Notes: a model not told the origin generated them from the sequence alone. 57,887 bases of DNA from Clostridia bacterium (GCA_017616695.1 JAFZXN010000056.1:1-57887), one strand, 5' to 3'. Shown: positions 1 to 8,166, counted from the stretch's first letter. Numbers and translations: made by a program.

Positions 1-43
1 CGCGGCAAGCCGCAAATATTATCTTGTAACGCTACTATCAACG

Positions 44-80
44 CACCCCGAAAGGCTTATGCTTTTTGGGGTGTTTTTTT
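44..80 (+). terminator. Rho-independent terminator of an upstream gene
   Basis: A 10-bp stem (44-53 pairing with 64-73, one G-U pair) is followed directly by seven T residues. It would end a plus-strand transcript that begins left of the window. Confidence 0.8.
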
Positions 81-114
81 ATTGCGAAAAATAAAGCATA
101 ATTACAAAAAGTCA

Positions 115-137
115 GCCTATAAGTCGATGATCAAGCG
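115..137 (+). repeat. Dispersed intergenic repeat, copy 1
   Basis: This is a copy of the short repeat with core GCCTATAAGTCGATTATCGC, here with GATGATC in place of GATTATC. It has the AAAAG run on its left and the T-run on its right that also flank other copies. The rest of the 81-353 stretch shows no convincing gene. Confidence 0.6.
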
Positions 138-353
138 TTTTTGCTGCCTGCAATAGTTGAAAGATCCGCGACGGCGTGGGGTAAAAACGCGGCGTTTTCA
201 GTTTTAAAAGACACGTTTTTTTGATAAAAGGGACTTGTCGTTTAGGTGTGGCGAAGGCGTTTTTTTCGGATAACGCGCCGCCGCATATTGAAAAAAACGT
301 TTCCATTTTATCGTTTTATGCCGTTAAAAAAAGGTCGCACGACCGTAATTTGA

Positions 354-382
354 TTGATATATGTAAGTATTTATGTTATAAT
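354..382 (+). promoter_or_regulatory. Sigma-A promoter of the aro cluster
   Basis: TTGATA and TATAAT are separated by 17 bp. The first gene (aroB) starts about 85 bp downstream, leaving a leader of roughly 80 nt. No other strong promoter is seen before aroA or aroC, so this one probably drives aroB-aroA-aroC. Confidence 0.7.
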
Positions 383-468
383 AACTAATAATACGCTCGT
401 ATACGCGCGCCCGTTCGGGGCTTTCGTGCGTTAAAAAATCGCTTTTACGAAAGGCTCGGGAGAAAGAA

Positions 469-1494
469 ATGCCGATAATTTTCAAAAAACCGAACAGATA
501 TCCCGTTTACTTATGCCGCGGGCGGAAAATGCCCGTGGAATTATTCGGCGGTTTTTTTGAAAATGCGAAAAAAATGCTCGTCGTCACCGACGAAACGGTT
601 TTCAAGCTTTACAAGAATAAATTCGACGGTGTTTTCCCCGATAAAGAGCTGTTTTATTGCGTTTTGCCCTCCGGCGAGGCGGCAAAAAGCTTTGACGCTT
701 ATCGCACCGTCATAGAAAGCGCAACCAATTGCGGTCTGCACCGCGAAGACGGGTTTATAGCTTTCGGCGGCGGCACGATAACCGACGTTACCGGCTTTGC
801 GGCGGCGACGTATATGCGCGGCGTAAAGTTTGCAAGCGTTCCGACGACCGTCCTTGCCGCTATAGACGCGGCTGTCGGCGCGAAAAACGGCGTCAACTTT
901 ATAGGCGTTAAAAACTACGTCGGTACCGTTTACGCTCCGCAGTTCGTGTACGTTGAGAGGGACTTTTTCAAAACGCTGTCAAAGCGCGATATGATCAGCG
1001 GTTACGGCGAGATAATAAAGTGCGCTTTTTTGGGCGCGGATATCACCGAGGACGAGCTTAAAAGCAAGTTGCCGTCGCTTAAACTTATCGAAAAATGCCT
1101 CAGGATAAAGGAAAATATCGCCGACGGCGACGTTTACGAAAGCGGCAAAAGAAAGCTGCTTAACCTCGGGCACACCTTCGGGCACGCCATAGAAAGCTTA
1201 TCGGGTTTTTCTATCCCGCACGGCGAATGCGTGGTTAAGGGCATCAACTTCGCGCTCAGGATATCGGTCGCGTTGAACGGTTTGAGCGAAGAAAAATTCG
1301 GGCGGGCGATGCGGATCTTAACTGCCGCGGGGCACGACGTCACTTGTTCGTACCCGCTCGGAAAATTAAAGGAATTTCTGATTTACGACAAAAAAGGCAA
1401 CGGCGAAACGATAGACTTTGTCGCTTTCGATAAAGACCTTACGCCGATAATAATGCCGATAACGATATCAAAGCTTATCGGGGCGCTCGAATGA
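469..1494 (+). CDS. aroB: 3-dehydroquinate synthase
   Basis: Second enzyme of the shikimate pathway: it converts DAHP to 3-dehydroquinate in the cytoplasm, using NAD+ and a divalent metal. The 341-residue protein has the usual family length. The nucleotide-binding region FGGGTITDVTGF lies near residue 100 and is followed by ATYMRG and PTTVLA. The metal-binding elements are present: GEIIKCA near 182, GHTFGHAIES near 233 and HGEC near 250. The start is supported by GGGAG placed 5 nt before the ATG. It is the first gene of the cluster and overlaps aroA by 4 nt (ATGA), which suggests translational coupling. No DAHP synthase gene is visible in the window, so the entry step must be encoded elsewhere. 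Confidence 0.95.
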   Translation: MPIIFKKPNRYPVYLCRGRKMPVELFGGFFENAKKMLVVTDETVFKLYKNKFDGVFPDKELFYCVLPSGEAAKSFDAYRTVIESATNCGLHREDGFIAFGGGTITDVTGFAAATYMRGVKFASVPTTVLAAIDAAVGAKNGVNFIGVKNYVGTVYAPQFVYVERDFFKTLSKRDMISGYGEIIKCAFLGADITEDELKSKLPSLKLIEKCLRIKENIADGDVYESGKRKLLNLGHTFGHAIESLSGFSIPHGECVVKGINFALRISVALNGLSEEKFGRAMRILTAAGHDVTCSYPLGKLKEFLIYDKKGNGETIDFVAFDKDLTPIIMPITISKLIGALE

Positions 1495-2741
1495 AATTGA
1501 AGATCTATCCGTCGAAAATAGAGGGAAGCGCCGTTATCCCGCCTTCCAAATCCTATGCGATACGGTATATAGTCGCCGCGTTTTTGAGCGGTCGGGACGT
1601 CACGCTGCATAACGTCGGCGAGTCGGAAGACGTAAAAGCCTGCATCGGCGCTGTAAAAGCTCTCGGCGCAGATATCTCGACAGGCGAAAACTCTGTGCGG
1701 ATTTTAAAAAGAAACGAAGTGAAAGAGGCGGTCGTCGACTGCGGCGAATGCGCTCTTCTTTACAGGATACTTTTGCCCGTGGTCGCGGCGCTCGGGATAA
1801 AGACGAGGTTTATCCTTTCGGATAGTCTTGCCCGCCGCCCGCACGAAGATATCATCGCCGCGCTTAATTCCCGCAAAGTAAAATGCGACGGCGAAACGGT
1901 CGAAGGAACGCTTAGCGGCGGGGATTTTAAGATAGACTGTTCTTTATCGTCGCAATTTTTGACGGGGCTTGCACTGGCGTTACCGCTTATAGGCGGGAGC
2001 GTGGAGATAGTCGGAAAAGCCGTCAGCATGCCGTATTTTGATATCACGCTGGACGTAATGGCGCACTTTGGCGTCAAGCCGAAATTAAAAAACGGCGCGT
2101 ACGTTTTCGACCGCTGTGATTATCGCGCCAAAACGGGATACGAAATAGAGGGCGACTGGTCGTCCGCCGCGTATCTGTTTGCCGCCTGCTATAAAAAAGG
2201 CGTAACGGTTTTCGGACTTAACGAAAACAGTTTGCAGGGCGACGCGTCCGTCGTAGGGATACTGAAAGATTTCGGTTTTTCGATGACGGTCGGCGACGGA
2301 AAAGTTACCGCTCGCGTAAATGATAAGCTTAAGGGCGTTGCCGTCGATTGCACGGATATACCCGACCTCGTGCCCGCGTTATCGATAGTCGCGGCGAGGG
2401 CCGAAGGTATAACGAGGCTTGAAAACGTTTCCCGCTTACGCTATAAAGAGAGCGACAGGATAATCGGGATAACTAAAATATTGCGTTCTTTCGGCGTGAA
2501 ATGTGTGTTTGAAGGAGAAGACCTCGTCGTTTTCGGTAGCGGAAAGCTCGTTTTAAATGAAGATACTTTCGACGCGGCGGCGCTCGACCACAGAACTGTG
2601 ATGACGCTCGTTATTGCGGCGCTTTTATCTGAAGGCGAACGCCCCGTTATAATAGACGGCGCGGAGCGTATAAACAAATCGTATCCGACGTTCGTTCGGG
2701 ATATAGCTTTGCTTGGAGGAAAGGCCGATGTCTTGCTATAA
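1491..2741 (+). CDS. aroA: 5-enolpyruvylshikimate-3-phosphate synthase
   Basis: Joins shikimate-3-phosphate and phosphoenolpyruvate to give EPSP. The 416-residue protein has the two-lobed EPSPS length and the expected contact motifs: PPSKSYAIR near the N-terminus (Lys, Ser, Arg), RPHED near 122, SSQF near 153, DIPDLVP near 286, YKESDR near 319, DHRTVM near 367 and INKSYP near 396. The usual NAGTAMRP loop is instead ECALLYRI, so the Gly, Thr and Pro that bear on glyphosate sensitivity in the enteric enzyme are all changed. It starts within the aroB stop codon and overlaps aroC by 14 nt. The assignment is firm; the effect of the altered loop is inferred. Confidence 0.95.
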   Translation: MKLKIYPSKIEGSAVIPPSKSYAIRYIVAAFLSGRDVTLHNVGESEDVKACIGAVKALGADISTGENSVRILKRNEVKEAVVDCGECALLYRILLPVVAALGIKTRFILSDSLARRPHEDIIAALNSRKVKCDGETVEGTLSGGDFKIDCSLSSQFLTGLALALPLIGGSVEIVGKAVSMPYFDITLDVMAHFGVKPKLKNGAYVFDRCDYRAKTGYEIEGDWSSAAYLFAACYKKGVTVFGLNENSLQGDASVVGILKDFGFSMTVGDGKVTARVNDKLKGVAVDCTDIPDLVPALSIVAARAEGITRLENVSRLRYKESDRIIGITKILRSFGVKCVFEGEDLVVFGSGKLVLNEDTFDAAALDHRTVMTLVIAALLSEGERPVIIDGAERINKSYPTFVRDIALLGGKADVLL

Positions 2742-3801
2742 AGGCAAAAAACTGACGGTGGACGTATTCGGTTCTTCGCACGGCGACAACGTCGGCGTAA
2801 GGATAAAAGGGCTGCCGGACACGGATATCGACGAGGCGTTTATCAAGGCGTTTCTAAATAGAAGAAGACCTAAAAGCAAGCTTTCCACCGCCCGCGTCGA
2901 GGACGACTCGCTCGTTATTACGAGGGACGGGGACGGCGTTGTTATTACGATAAAAAACGGCGACGTCAGATCGTCCGATTACGGTGACCTTTACGGCAAA
3001 CCGCGCCCTTCGCACGCCGACTATTCGGCTTACTTAAAGGACGGAACGCTCGATTTTGCGGGCGGCGGCAGGTTTTCGGGACGTATGACGGCTCCGCTCG
3101 TTGCGGCAGGGGCTTTATGCGTAAAGTTCCTTGAAACGCACGGGATAAAAATAGCCGCCTACGTTTCGGCGGCAGGAAGCGTTTTTGCAAGGTCTTATGC
3201 GGACGGGGAACCGTCCGTTGCGGAAATAGAAAAAACGCGCGGCGATACAGTGCCTTCGCTCGATAAATCCGACGAGATAGCTGCGGAAATATCTTCCGCG
3301 ATCGAAATGGGCGACAGCGTCGGCGGGCAGATAGAATGCGTCGCCGAAGGGCGGCTCGCTTGCCTTGGGAACGACCTCTTCGACGGTTTGGAAAGCAAAA
3401 TTTCAGCGCTCGTTTTTGCCATACCCGCGGTAAAAGCCGTGGAATTCGGGCTTGGAACGGGCTTTAAAGATAAACGGGCGTCAACGGTCAACGACCAAAT
3501 GTTTTTCGACGGCGACGAGGTGGCTTTTTCAAGCAACAACGCGGGCGGGATATGCGGCGGTATAGCCGACGGCAGAAGAATAACGTTTCGCGTAACGTTC
3601 AAGCCTACGCCTTCGATAGCTATTCCCCAAAGGACTGTCGACCTTGTAAATAACACCGACTGCGTTATAAAAGCGTCGGGAAGACACGACGGCTGTATAG
3701 TTTTAAGAGCCGTGCCGGCAGTGGAAAGCGCCGTCGCGATAGCGTTGACGGACGAAATTCTTAACACTTTTTGTTTGCAGGGGCAAACAAAAAGTCGTTA
3801 G
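2728..3801 (+). CDS. aroC: Chorismate synthase
   Basis: Converts EPSP to chorismate, using reduced FMN. I start it at the ATG at 2728 because GGAGGAAAGG lies just upstream; a TTG at 2713 in the same frame would place the start inside that site. The N-terminus carries VFGSSHGDNVG, a variant of the family's GESHG signature, and the 357-residue length is normal. Residues such as RPSHADY (near 97) and the GGRFSGRMTAP segment also fit. The last dozen residues, after ALTDEIL, are encoded by the left inverted repeat of the adjacent element, including a 13-bp hairpin stem. The native C-terminal tail therefore seems to have been replaced by repeat sequence. Confidence 0.95.
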   Translation: MSCYKGKKLTVDVFGSSHGDNVGVRIKGLPDTDIDEAFIKAFLNRRRPKSKLSTARVEDDSLVITRDGDGVVITIKNGDVRSSDYGDLYGKPRPSHADYSAYLKDGTLDFAGGGRFSGRMTAPLVAAGALCVKFLETHGIKIAAYVSAAGSVFARSYADGEPSVAEIEKTRGDTVPSLDKSDEIAAEISSAIEMGDSVGGQIECVAEGRLACLGNDLFDGLESKISALVFAIPAVKAVEFGLGTGFKDKRASTVNDQMFFDGDEVAFSSNNAGGICGGIADGRRITFRVTFKPTPSIAIPQRTVDLVNNTDCVIKASGRHDGCIVLRAVPAVESAVAIALTDEILNTFCLQGQTKSR

Positions 3802-3817
3802 GACTTGCGGTCGTGAG
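3761..3817. repeat. Left terminal inverted repeat of the chorismate-mutase block
   Basis: The segment running from TTAACACTTTTT to GTCGTGAG is matched in inverted orientation at 5171-5225. It contains a hairpin, ACTTTTTGTTTGC with GCAAACAAAAAGT. It overlaps the 3' end of aroC. Confidence 0.75.
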
Positions 3818-4012
3818 CGGCTTAACGCGGGAAATCAATCCCCGCTACCGCTCTCGGCGAAAATATATAATTCGCAATGCGCAATAGTCGACCGCAAATT
3901 TTGATAGTCCTCAAAATTTGCATATCAAAGCGTTCGCTTTGATACGTAGTCGACCAGAATTGCTACGCAATTTAGCGCAGGCTCGGTCGTACGGCGCTAT
4001 TGCCGCCTGCAA
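3818..4012. repeat. Run of small hairpins between aroC and the array
   Basis: This non-coding stretch holds several palindromes separated by TAGTCGACC-like spacers: GCAAATTTTGA with TCAAAATTTGC, TATCAAAGCG with CGCTTTGATA, and AATTGC with GCAATT. It also has a short AATTCGCAATGCGCAAT run. No ORF or promoter is apparent. Confidence 0.6.
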
Positions 4013-4257
4013 GCCTTCGGGCTGAAAACTTTCGGCATATATATAAATTGCGGATAAAAATAATTATAATAATTACGTTTGGAACGCGTCAGCGGTCATG
4101 ACGTTATATATCCTATATAATTACTTAACGACCGCAGTTTGCGCGAAATTAACGCGCAATATCGTTTACCGCGAACGCGGTAACATCGTTTGTCGGAAAC
4201 GGCGTTTGGTCGGCAAACGCCCGACAACATCGTTTGCCGTGTAACGGCAACATCGTT
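4013..4257. repeat. Hairpin-array repeat, copy A
   Basis: A block of about 245 bp that recurs in the same orientation at 4871-5111. It starts with an A+T-rich part and then carries successive stem-loops: TTGCGCG/CGCGCAA, TACCGC/GCGGTA, GGCGTTTG/CAAACGCC and TGCCGT/ACGGCA. These are separated by AACATCGTTT. A fifth stem, CCGCC/GGCGG, follows just outside the shared block. The spacer motif continues to about 4280. Confidence 0.8.
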
Positions 4258-4339
4258 CCGCCAAGGGCGGTCTTATCGTTGCCGAAAGTAACTAAAGTAT
4301 CTCACCCGTTAACGGGTAAAAAATACAGGGAGAACAACT

Positions 4340-4594
4340 ATGGAAGACATCAAAGCCTTAAGAAAGAAGATCGATGAGATCGACGCTCAACTCGTCAAAG
4401 CTTTCACCGACAGGATCGCCGTCTGCGAAGAGATCGGCAAGATCAAAAAAGAAAAAGGCATGCCTATCGTCGACGAAGCCCGCGAAGCCGAAATTATAGA
4501 GGCTTTCAAAGGCAAATTGAGCGAAAGAGATTTCGGTTACGTCAAGAGCCTTTACAAAAGGATCTTCACTCTCTGCGAAGCTTGCCAGAAGTGA
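4340..4594 (+). CDS. Chorismate mutase, AroQ fold
   Basis: A free-standing chorismate mutase that rearranges chorismate to prephenate, the first step towards phenylalanine and tyrosine. At 84 residues it matches the all-helical AroQ-class domain. The helix-1 pattern LRKKIDEIDAQL is followed by R-x-A-V-x-x-E-I-G-x-x-K near residues 25-37 and by PIVDEAREAEII near 42-53. These supply the expected active-site Arg, Lys, Arg and Glu. The AGGGAGAAC site sits just before the ATG. The gene is enclosed by the inverted-repeat block and has its own leader, which the array crosses. No prephenate dehydratase or dehydrogenase gene is nearby. Confidence 0.9.
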   Translation: MEDIKALRKKIDEIDAQLVKAFTDRIAVCEEIGKIKKEKGMPIVDEAREAEIIEAFKGKLSERDFGYVKSLYKRIFTLCEACQK

Positions 4595-4870
4595 TCTGAC
4601 CGTAGACCGTATTTTCTTATAGGCACGAAGACAGTCGACAAAAGGACTGTTTTAACGACGCATTAACGCAAAAACTCCGCATGATCGTTAGGTTTTTTCG
4701 CGTTTACGATGCGGCGCGGGTTTTGTTACGCTTTTGGATAGACCACAGTGCTGCGGTAAATTAATAATTAACATTAATAATTGTGGTCGAGCGACCGCAG
4801 GTCTATGGCAATTCGCAATTCGCAATTCGCAATGCGTAGGCTTGGTCGTAAGTTTTCTTAACGCCCTCAG
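4595..4870. other. Non-coding spacer before the second array
   Basis: No credible ORF is seen here. The stretch includes three tandem AATTCGCA units near 4809-4832 and an A+T-rich segment (TTAATAATTAACATTAATAATT) near 4761-4783. It also has GGTCGAGCGACC and GGCTTGGTCGT, which resemble the TAGTCGACC spacers on the other side of the gene. Confidence 0.5.
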
Positions 4871-5111
4871 GCCTTCGGACTGAAAACTTTCGGCATATAT
4901 ATAAATTGCGGATAAAAATAATTATAATAATTACGTTCGGCGGCGTAGCCGCCCGACGTTATATATCCTATATAATCAATAACGACCGCAGTTTGCGCGA
5001 AATTAACGCGCAATATCGTTTACCGCGAATGCGGTAACATCGTTTGTCGGAAACGGCGTTTGGTCGGCAAACGCCCGACAACATCGTTTGCCGTGTAACG
5101 GCAACATCGTT
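4871..5111. repeat. Hairpin-array repeat, copy B
   Basis: Direct repeat of 4013-4257 (offset 854-858 bp). Where the two copies differ most, just before GACGTTATATA, each still forms a hairpin with an unrelated stem: GGCGGC/GCCGCC here, GTCA/TGAC in copy A. The change in the TACCGC hairpin falls in its loop. Both patterns suggest the structure is conserved. Confidence 0.8.
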
Positions 5112-5170
5112 TATATCCTATATAATTACGCCGAGAGGCGTAGGCGGAATTCATTTTCGCCGTAAAGCGC

Positions 5171-5225
5171 CTCACGACCAACAGTCCTAACGACTTTTTC
5201 TTGTGCCAACAAGAAAAAGTGTTAA
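5171..5225. repeat. Right terminal inverted repeat of the chorismate-mutase block
   Basis: Inverted match to 3761-3817. CTCACGACC, AGTCCTAACGACTTTTT and AAAAAGTGTTAA are shared exactly. The central hairpin loop differs in sequence, but a stem is kept (ACTTTTTCTTG/CAAGAAAAAGT). It ends 15 bp before aroE. Confidence 0.75.
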
Positions 5226-5240
5226 TTATAATTTACGGCT

Positions 5241-6479
5241 ATGAAATATTTTCTTATCGGCAAAGGCATCGGGGGGAGCGTTTCGCCGTGGATACACGGG
5301 GAGATGGGGCTACGTTATTCCTTGGCGGATATTTCCGAAAACGAGCTTGCCGAAAAACTTAATAGCAGCGATCTTGGCGGGTGTAACGTTACGATACCGT
5401 ATAAAAAGTCGGTCACGGCGTATCTCGACTCTTTAAAGGACAAAGCGGCTTTATGTAAAGTCGTCAACACAATAAAAAGAGAAGGCGATAAGCTTATCGG
5501 CTACAATACCGATTATTACGGTATGGAATACATGATAGAAAGGACCGGTTACGACCTTAAAGATAAAGCCGTTTTGATACTCGGCGGCGGAGCGAGCAAG
5601 GATACCGCAACGTTACTTTGCCGCGACAAGTGCGCAAAGAGCGTGGACTTCGTTTCAAGAAACGGCCCGGTAAATTACGACGACTGTTATTCGCTTTTTG
5701 ACGTGCAGGTCGTAATAAACGCCACACCCGTAGGCGGCGCGGCGTGCGAAACCAAAGAGATAATCGATATTAAAAAGTTCAAAAACCTCGAGGCCGTGTT
5801 CGATCTCGTGTACTCGCCTTTAAGAACGCCGCTCGTGATAAAGGCGCAAGAACTCGGCCTTATCGCTTCGGGCGGGCTGTCGATGCTCGTAAAGCAGGCG
5901 CTAAAGTCCGAAGAGATATGGCTTGACAAAAAATTCGGCGACGATATAACTGAAGACCTTATCAAAAGATCCGCCGAAAAGACTGCGAATATCGTGCTTA
6001 TAGGTATGCCGTCTTCGGGAAAGACCACCGTAGGTAAAGAGATAGCGGGGCTTACCGGCAAAGCGTTTTTCGACGTGGACGACGTTATTTTTACCGAATA
6101 CGGAGCGTCTTCCGAAAACATAATAAATACTTACGGCGAAGAGAAATTCAGAGAAGTCGAAAAAGCCGTCGTTAAAAAGCTTTCTGCTTTAGTAAAAGGC
6201 GGAGTCATCGCAACGGGCGGCGGCAGCGTTTTAAAAAATGAAAACGTTACCGCTTTAAAAGAAAACGGCGTTACTTTCTATCTTGACCGCGACGCTAAAC
6301 TGCTGTCCGATACGGGAAGGCCGCTACTTAAAAATTCGGGAGCGGAAACACTGTTGAAAGAGCGGTCGGATAAATACGTTTCCGCCGCCGACTACAAAGT
6401 CAAAAACGACGAAGATATACTTTCCGTCGCAAAGGAGATAGTTTCGATATATGAAACTCATTGTGATAAACGGGCCTAA
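5241..6479 (+). CDS. aroE-aroK: Shikimate dehydrogenase - shikimate kinase fusion
   Basis: One 412-residue polypeptide carries two consecutive pathway steps. Residues 1-250 are shikimate dehydrogenase (3-dehydroshikimate to shikimate, NADPH): SVSPWIHGE, NVTIPYKK with the catalytic Lys, YNTDYYG with the catalytic Asp, the nucleotide-binding LGGGASKD and INATPVGG. Residues 250-412 are shikimate kinase: Walker A GMPSSGKTTVGK near 255, DVDD near 275, ATGGGSV near 317 and GRPLL near 351. The join shows no break, so it is one gene. The start has no strong Shine-Dalgarno site and lies just after the right inverted repeat, so the element may have displaced the original leader. The dehydroquinase gene overlaps its 3' end by 29 nt. 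Confidence 0.93.
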   Translation: MKYFLIGKGIGGSVSPWIHGEMGLRYSLADISENELAEKLNSSDLGGCNVTIPYKKSVTAYLDSLKDKAALCKVVNTIKREGDKLIGYNTDYYGMEYMIERTGYDLKDKAVLILGGGASKDTATLLCRDKCAKSVDFVSRNGPVNYDDCYSLFDVQVVINATPVGGAACETKEIIDIKKFKNLEAVFDLVYSPLRTPLVIKAQELGLIASGGLSMLVKQALKSEEIWLDKKFGDDITEDLIKRSAEKTANIVLIGMPSSGKTTVGKEIAGLTGKAFFDVDDVIFTEYGASSENIINTYGEEKFREVEKAVVKKLSALVKGGVIATGGGSVLKNENVTALKENGVTFYLDRDAKLLSDTGRPLLKNSGAETLLKERSDKYVSAADYKVKNDEDILSVAKEIVSIYETHCDKRA

Positions 6480-6882
6480 TATAAATATGCTCGGCAGGCG
6501 CGAACCGCATATCTACGGGCAAAGGACTTACGCCGAACTCGTAAGCTTTATAAAAGAGTCGGCGGTAAAAGTCGGCGTGGACGTGACCGTCGTTCAGTAT
6601 AACTGCGAGGGCGATATCGTTACCGAGATACAGAACGCGCTCGGCGTCTACGACGGGATAATCATCAACGCCGCCGCTTACACGCATACGAGCATAGCCA
6701 TCGCCGACGCTTTAAGAGCCGTTGATATACCCACGGTTTCCGTCCATTTGACGGATATCAATAATCGCGAGCCGTACAGAAAAATCGACTTTATCGCGCC
6801 TATAGCCCGACTTTTGGTCGTCGGCAAGGGTTTTGACGGCTACAAAGAGGCCTTGGAATTTTTCGTTTCAAGCGGCGTGTGA
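6451..6882 (+). CDS. aroQ: 3-dehydroquinate dehydratase, type II
   Basis: Dehydrates 3-dehydroquinate to 3-dehydroshikimate, the reaction between AroB and AroE. The 143-residue protein matches the small dodecameric type II enzymes. Visible features are INGPNINMLGRRE at the N-terminus, the catalytic-loop Tyr in HIYGQRTY near residue 23, NAAAYTHTS near 73 (usually NPGAYTH) and SVHLTDINNRE near 98 with the conserved His. GGAG lies about 12 nt before the ATG, inside the end of aroE-aroK, so translation is probably coupled. It is the last gene of the shikimate cluster. Confidence 0.93.
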   Translation: MKLIVINGPNINMLGRREPHIYGQRTYAELVSFIKESAVKVGVDVTVVQYNCEGDIVTEIQNALGVYDGIIINAAAYTHTSIAIADALRAVDIPTVSVHLTDINNREPYRKIDFIAPIARLLVVGKGFDGYKEALEFFVSSGV

Positions 6883-6978
6883 CGGCTTTTGTCGCTTGTC
6901 CGTTTTTTAAGTGACATTCAAACGTAAAAACGTTTTTTAATTCAAAAGCAACTCTGATGACTAACTGGAGACGTTATT

Positions 6979-8088
6979 ATGGATCTTCGTTCGATTTATA
7001 TTACTAACGGTGTGGGCGCCGCTATCCTTCTGATACTGTATTTTGCCTCGAAAACGCGGACTTTACGGAATCGGATAGAGGACAGAGTCTATACTATAAT
7101 GATTTTCGGCGTTATGCTCGGTTGCGTGGCGGAAGTTCTTTCGTACGTTCTCGACGGCAAGACCTTCTTCGGCGCGAGAGTGTTGAACTATGTAGTCAAT
7201 ACTTATATCTTTTCGGCAAACGTGCTGCTCGTTTTCTTACTTTTGATCTACGTCGATCTTTGCCTTTACGGCGACAAGACAAGGATTTGGAAACGCTACA
7301 AACCGCAGATAATAGTCGGCGTCGTTATGATTTTGGCGAACGTCGTCAATTATTTCGTGCCGATCTCCTATTATATCTCCGAGCTGAACGTGTACGAAAG
7401 AAGGCCTTTCAGTTACGCGTATTACGCCGTCATCGTCTATTACTGCGTTTCGATAACCGTGCTTTTAAAACGTTTTGAAAAGGAAAACGGCGCAAGGGCG
7501 TTCTTTAAATTCGGTATGTTCGTTATACCCGTAGTGGTGGGCGTGGGATTGCAGTTTCTGGTATACGGGCTGTCGCTTGCCTGGCTGGCGTCGGCTATCG
7601 GGCTCGTGGGGCTATTTATGATGCAGCAGAACGAAATGGCGTATATCGATTCTTTGGTGAGTACTTATAACCGCCAATACCTCGACCACATACTCGCTGC
7701 CTGGATAAGCCGCGGAGAAACTTTCGTGGGAGCTATGGTCGATATCGACAAGTTTAAAAGCATCAACGATAACTTCGGCCACAGCGTTGGCGACGAGGCG
7801 CTCAAAGACCTTACGAGGATATTGAAACAAGCCGCCAAATACCACGAACACGTCTTCCGTTTCGCCGGCGACGAATTTATCGTCCTGAAATTGACGGACA
7901 CGCCGCGCGGGCTCGACAGGTATATGAAAAAGGTAAAAACTCTCGTCGACGAATTCAACGCCGAAGGGCATATTTATAAACTGTCCATCTCGTACGGCAT
8001 AAGCTTTTTCGACAACAGCGACGTCGATACCTTCTTGAAAGAAATGGACGACAGAATGTACGAAATGAAAGCCTGCGGCAAACAATAA
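6979..8088 (+). CDS. Membrane-bound diguanylate cyclase (GGDEF domain)
   Basis: The first 215 residues or so contain about six or seven hydrophobic segments with short loops, an integral-membrane sensor region with no named domain I can recognise. A GGDEF domain fills residues 215-369: DIDKFKSINDNFGH supplies the metal-binding Asp, and the signature near residue 296 reads AGDEF rather than GGDEF. AGDEF variants are often active in this family, so synthesis of cyclic di-GMP is likely but not certain. GGAG lies 9 nt before the ATG. It follows aroQ by 96 bp and may be cotranscribed with it, but nothing ties it to aromatic biosynthesis. Confidence 0.85.
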   Translation: MDLRSIYITNGVGAAILLILYFASKTRTLRNRIEDRVYTIMIFGVMLGCVAEVLSYVLDGKTFFGARVLNYVVNTYIFSANVLLVFLLLIYVDLCLYGDKTRIWKRYKPQIIVGVVMILANVVNYFVPISYYISELNVYERRPFSYAYYAVIVYYCVSITVLLKRFEKENGARAFFKFGMFVIPVVVGVGLQFLVYGLSLAWLASAIGLVGLFMMQQNEMAYIDSLVSTYNRQYLDHILAAWISRGETFVGAMVDIDKFKSINDNFGHSVGDEALKDLTRILKQAAKYHEHVFRFAGDEFIVLKLTDTPRGLDRYMKKVKTLVDEFNAEGHIYKLSISYGISFFDNSDVDTFLKEMDDRMYEMKACGKQ

Positions 8089-8130
8089 GCCGGATAATAC
8101 ACGGCATTATCGGTAAAATTTTTATCAAAA

Positions 8131-8166
8131 AAAGTCTGCCTGCCGAAAGTTCGGCGGGCAGACTTT
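8131..8166. terminator. Bidirectional terminator between the GGDEF and AraC genes
   Basis: A 14-bp stem (GTCTGCCTGCCGAA with TTCGGCGGGCAGAC, one G-U pair) has A residues on the left and T residues on the right. It can stop both converging transcripts. Confidence 0.85.

Noticed and set aside
112-306. 64-codon minus-strand ORF at the left end
   Set aside because: It contains a copy of the dispersed repeat, has no ribosome site and resembles no protein.
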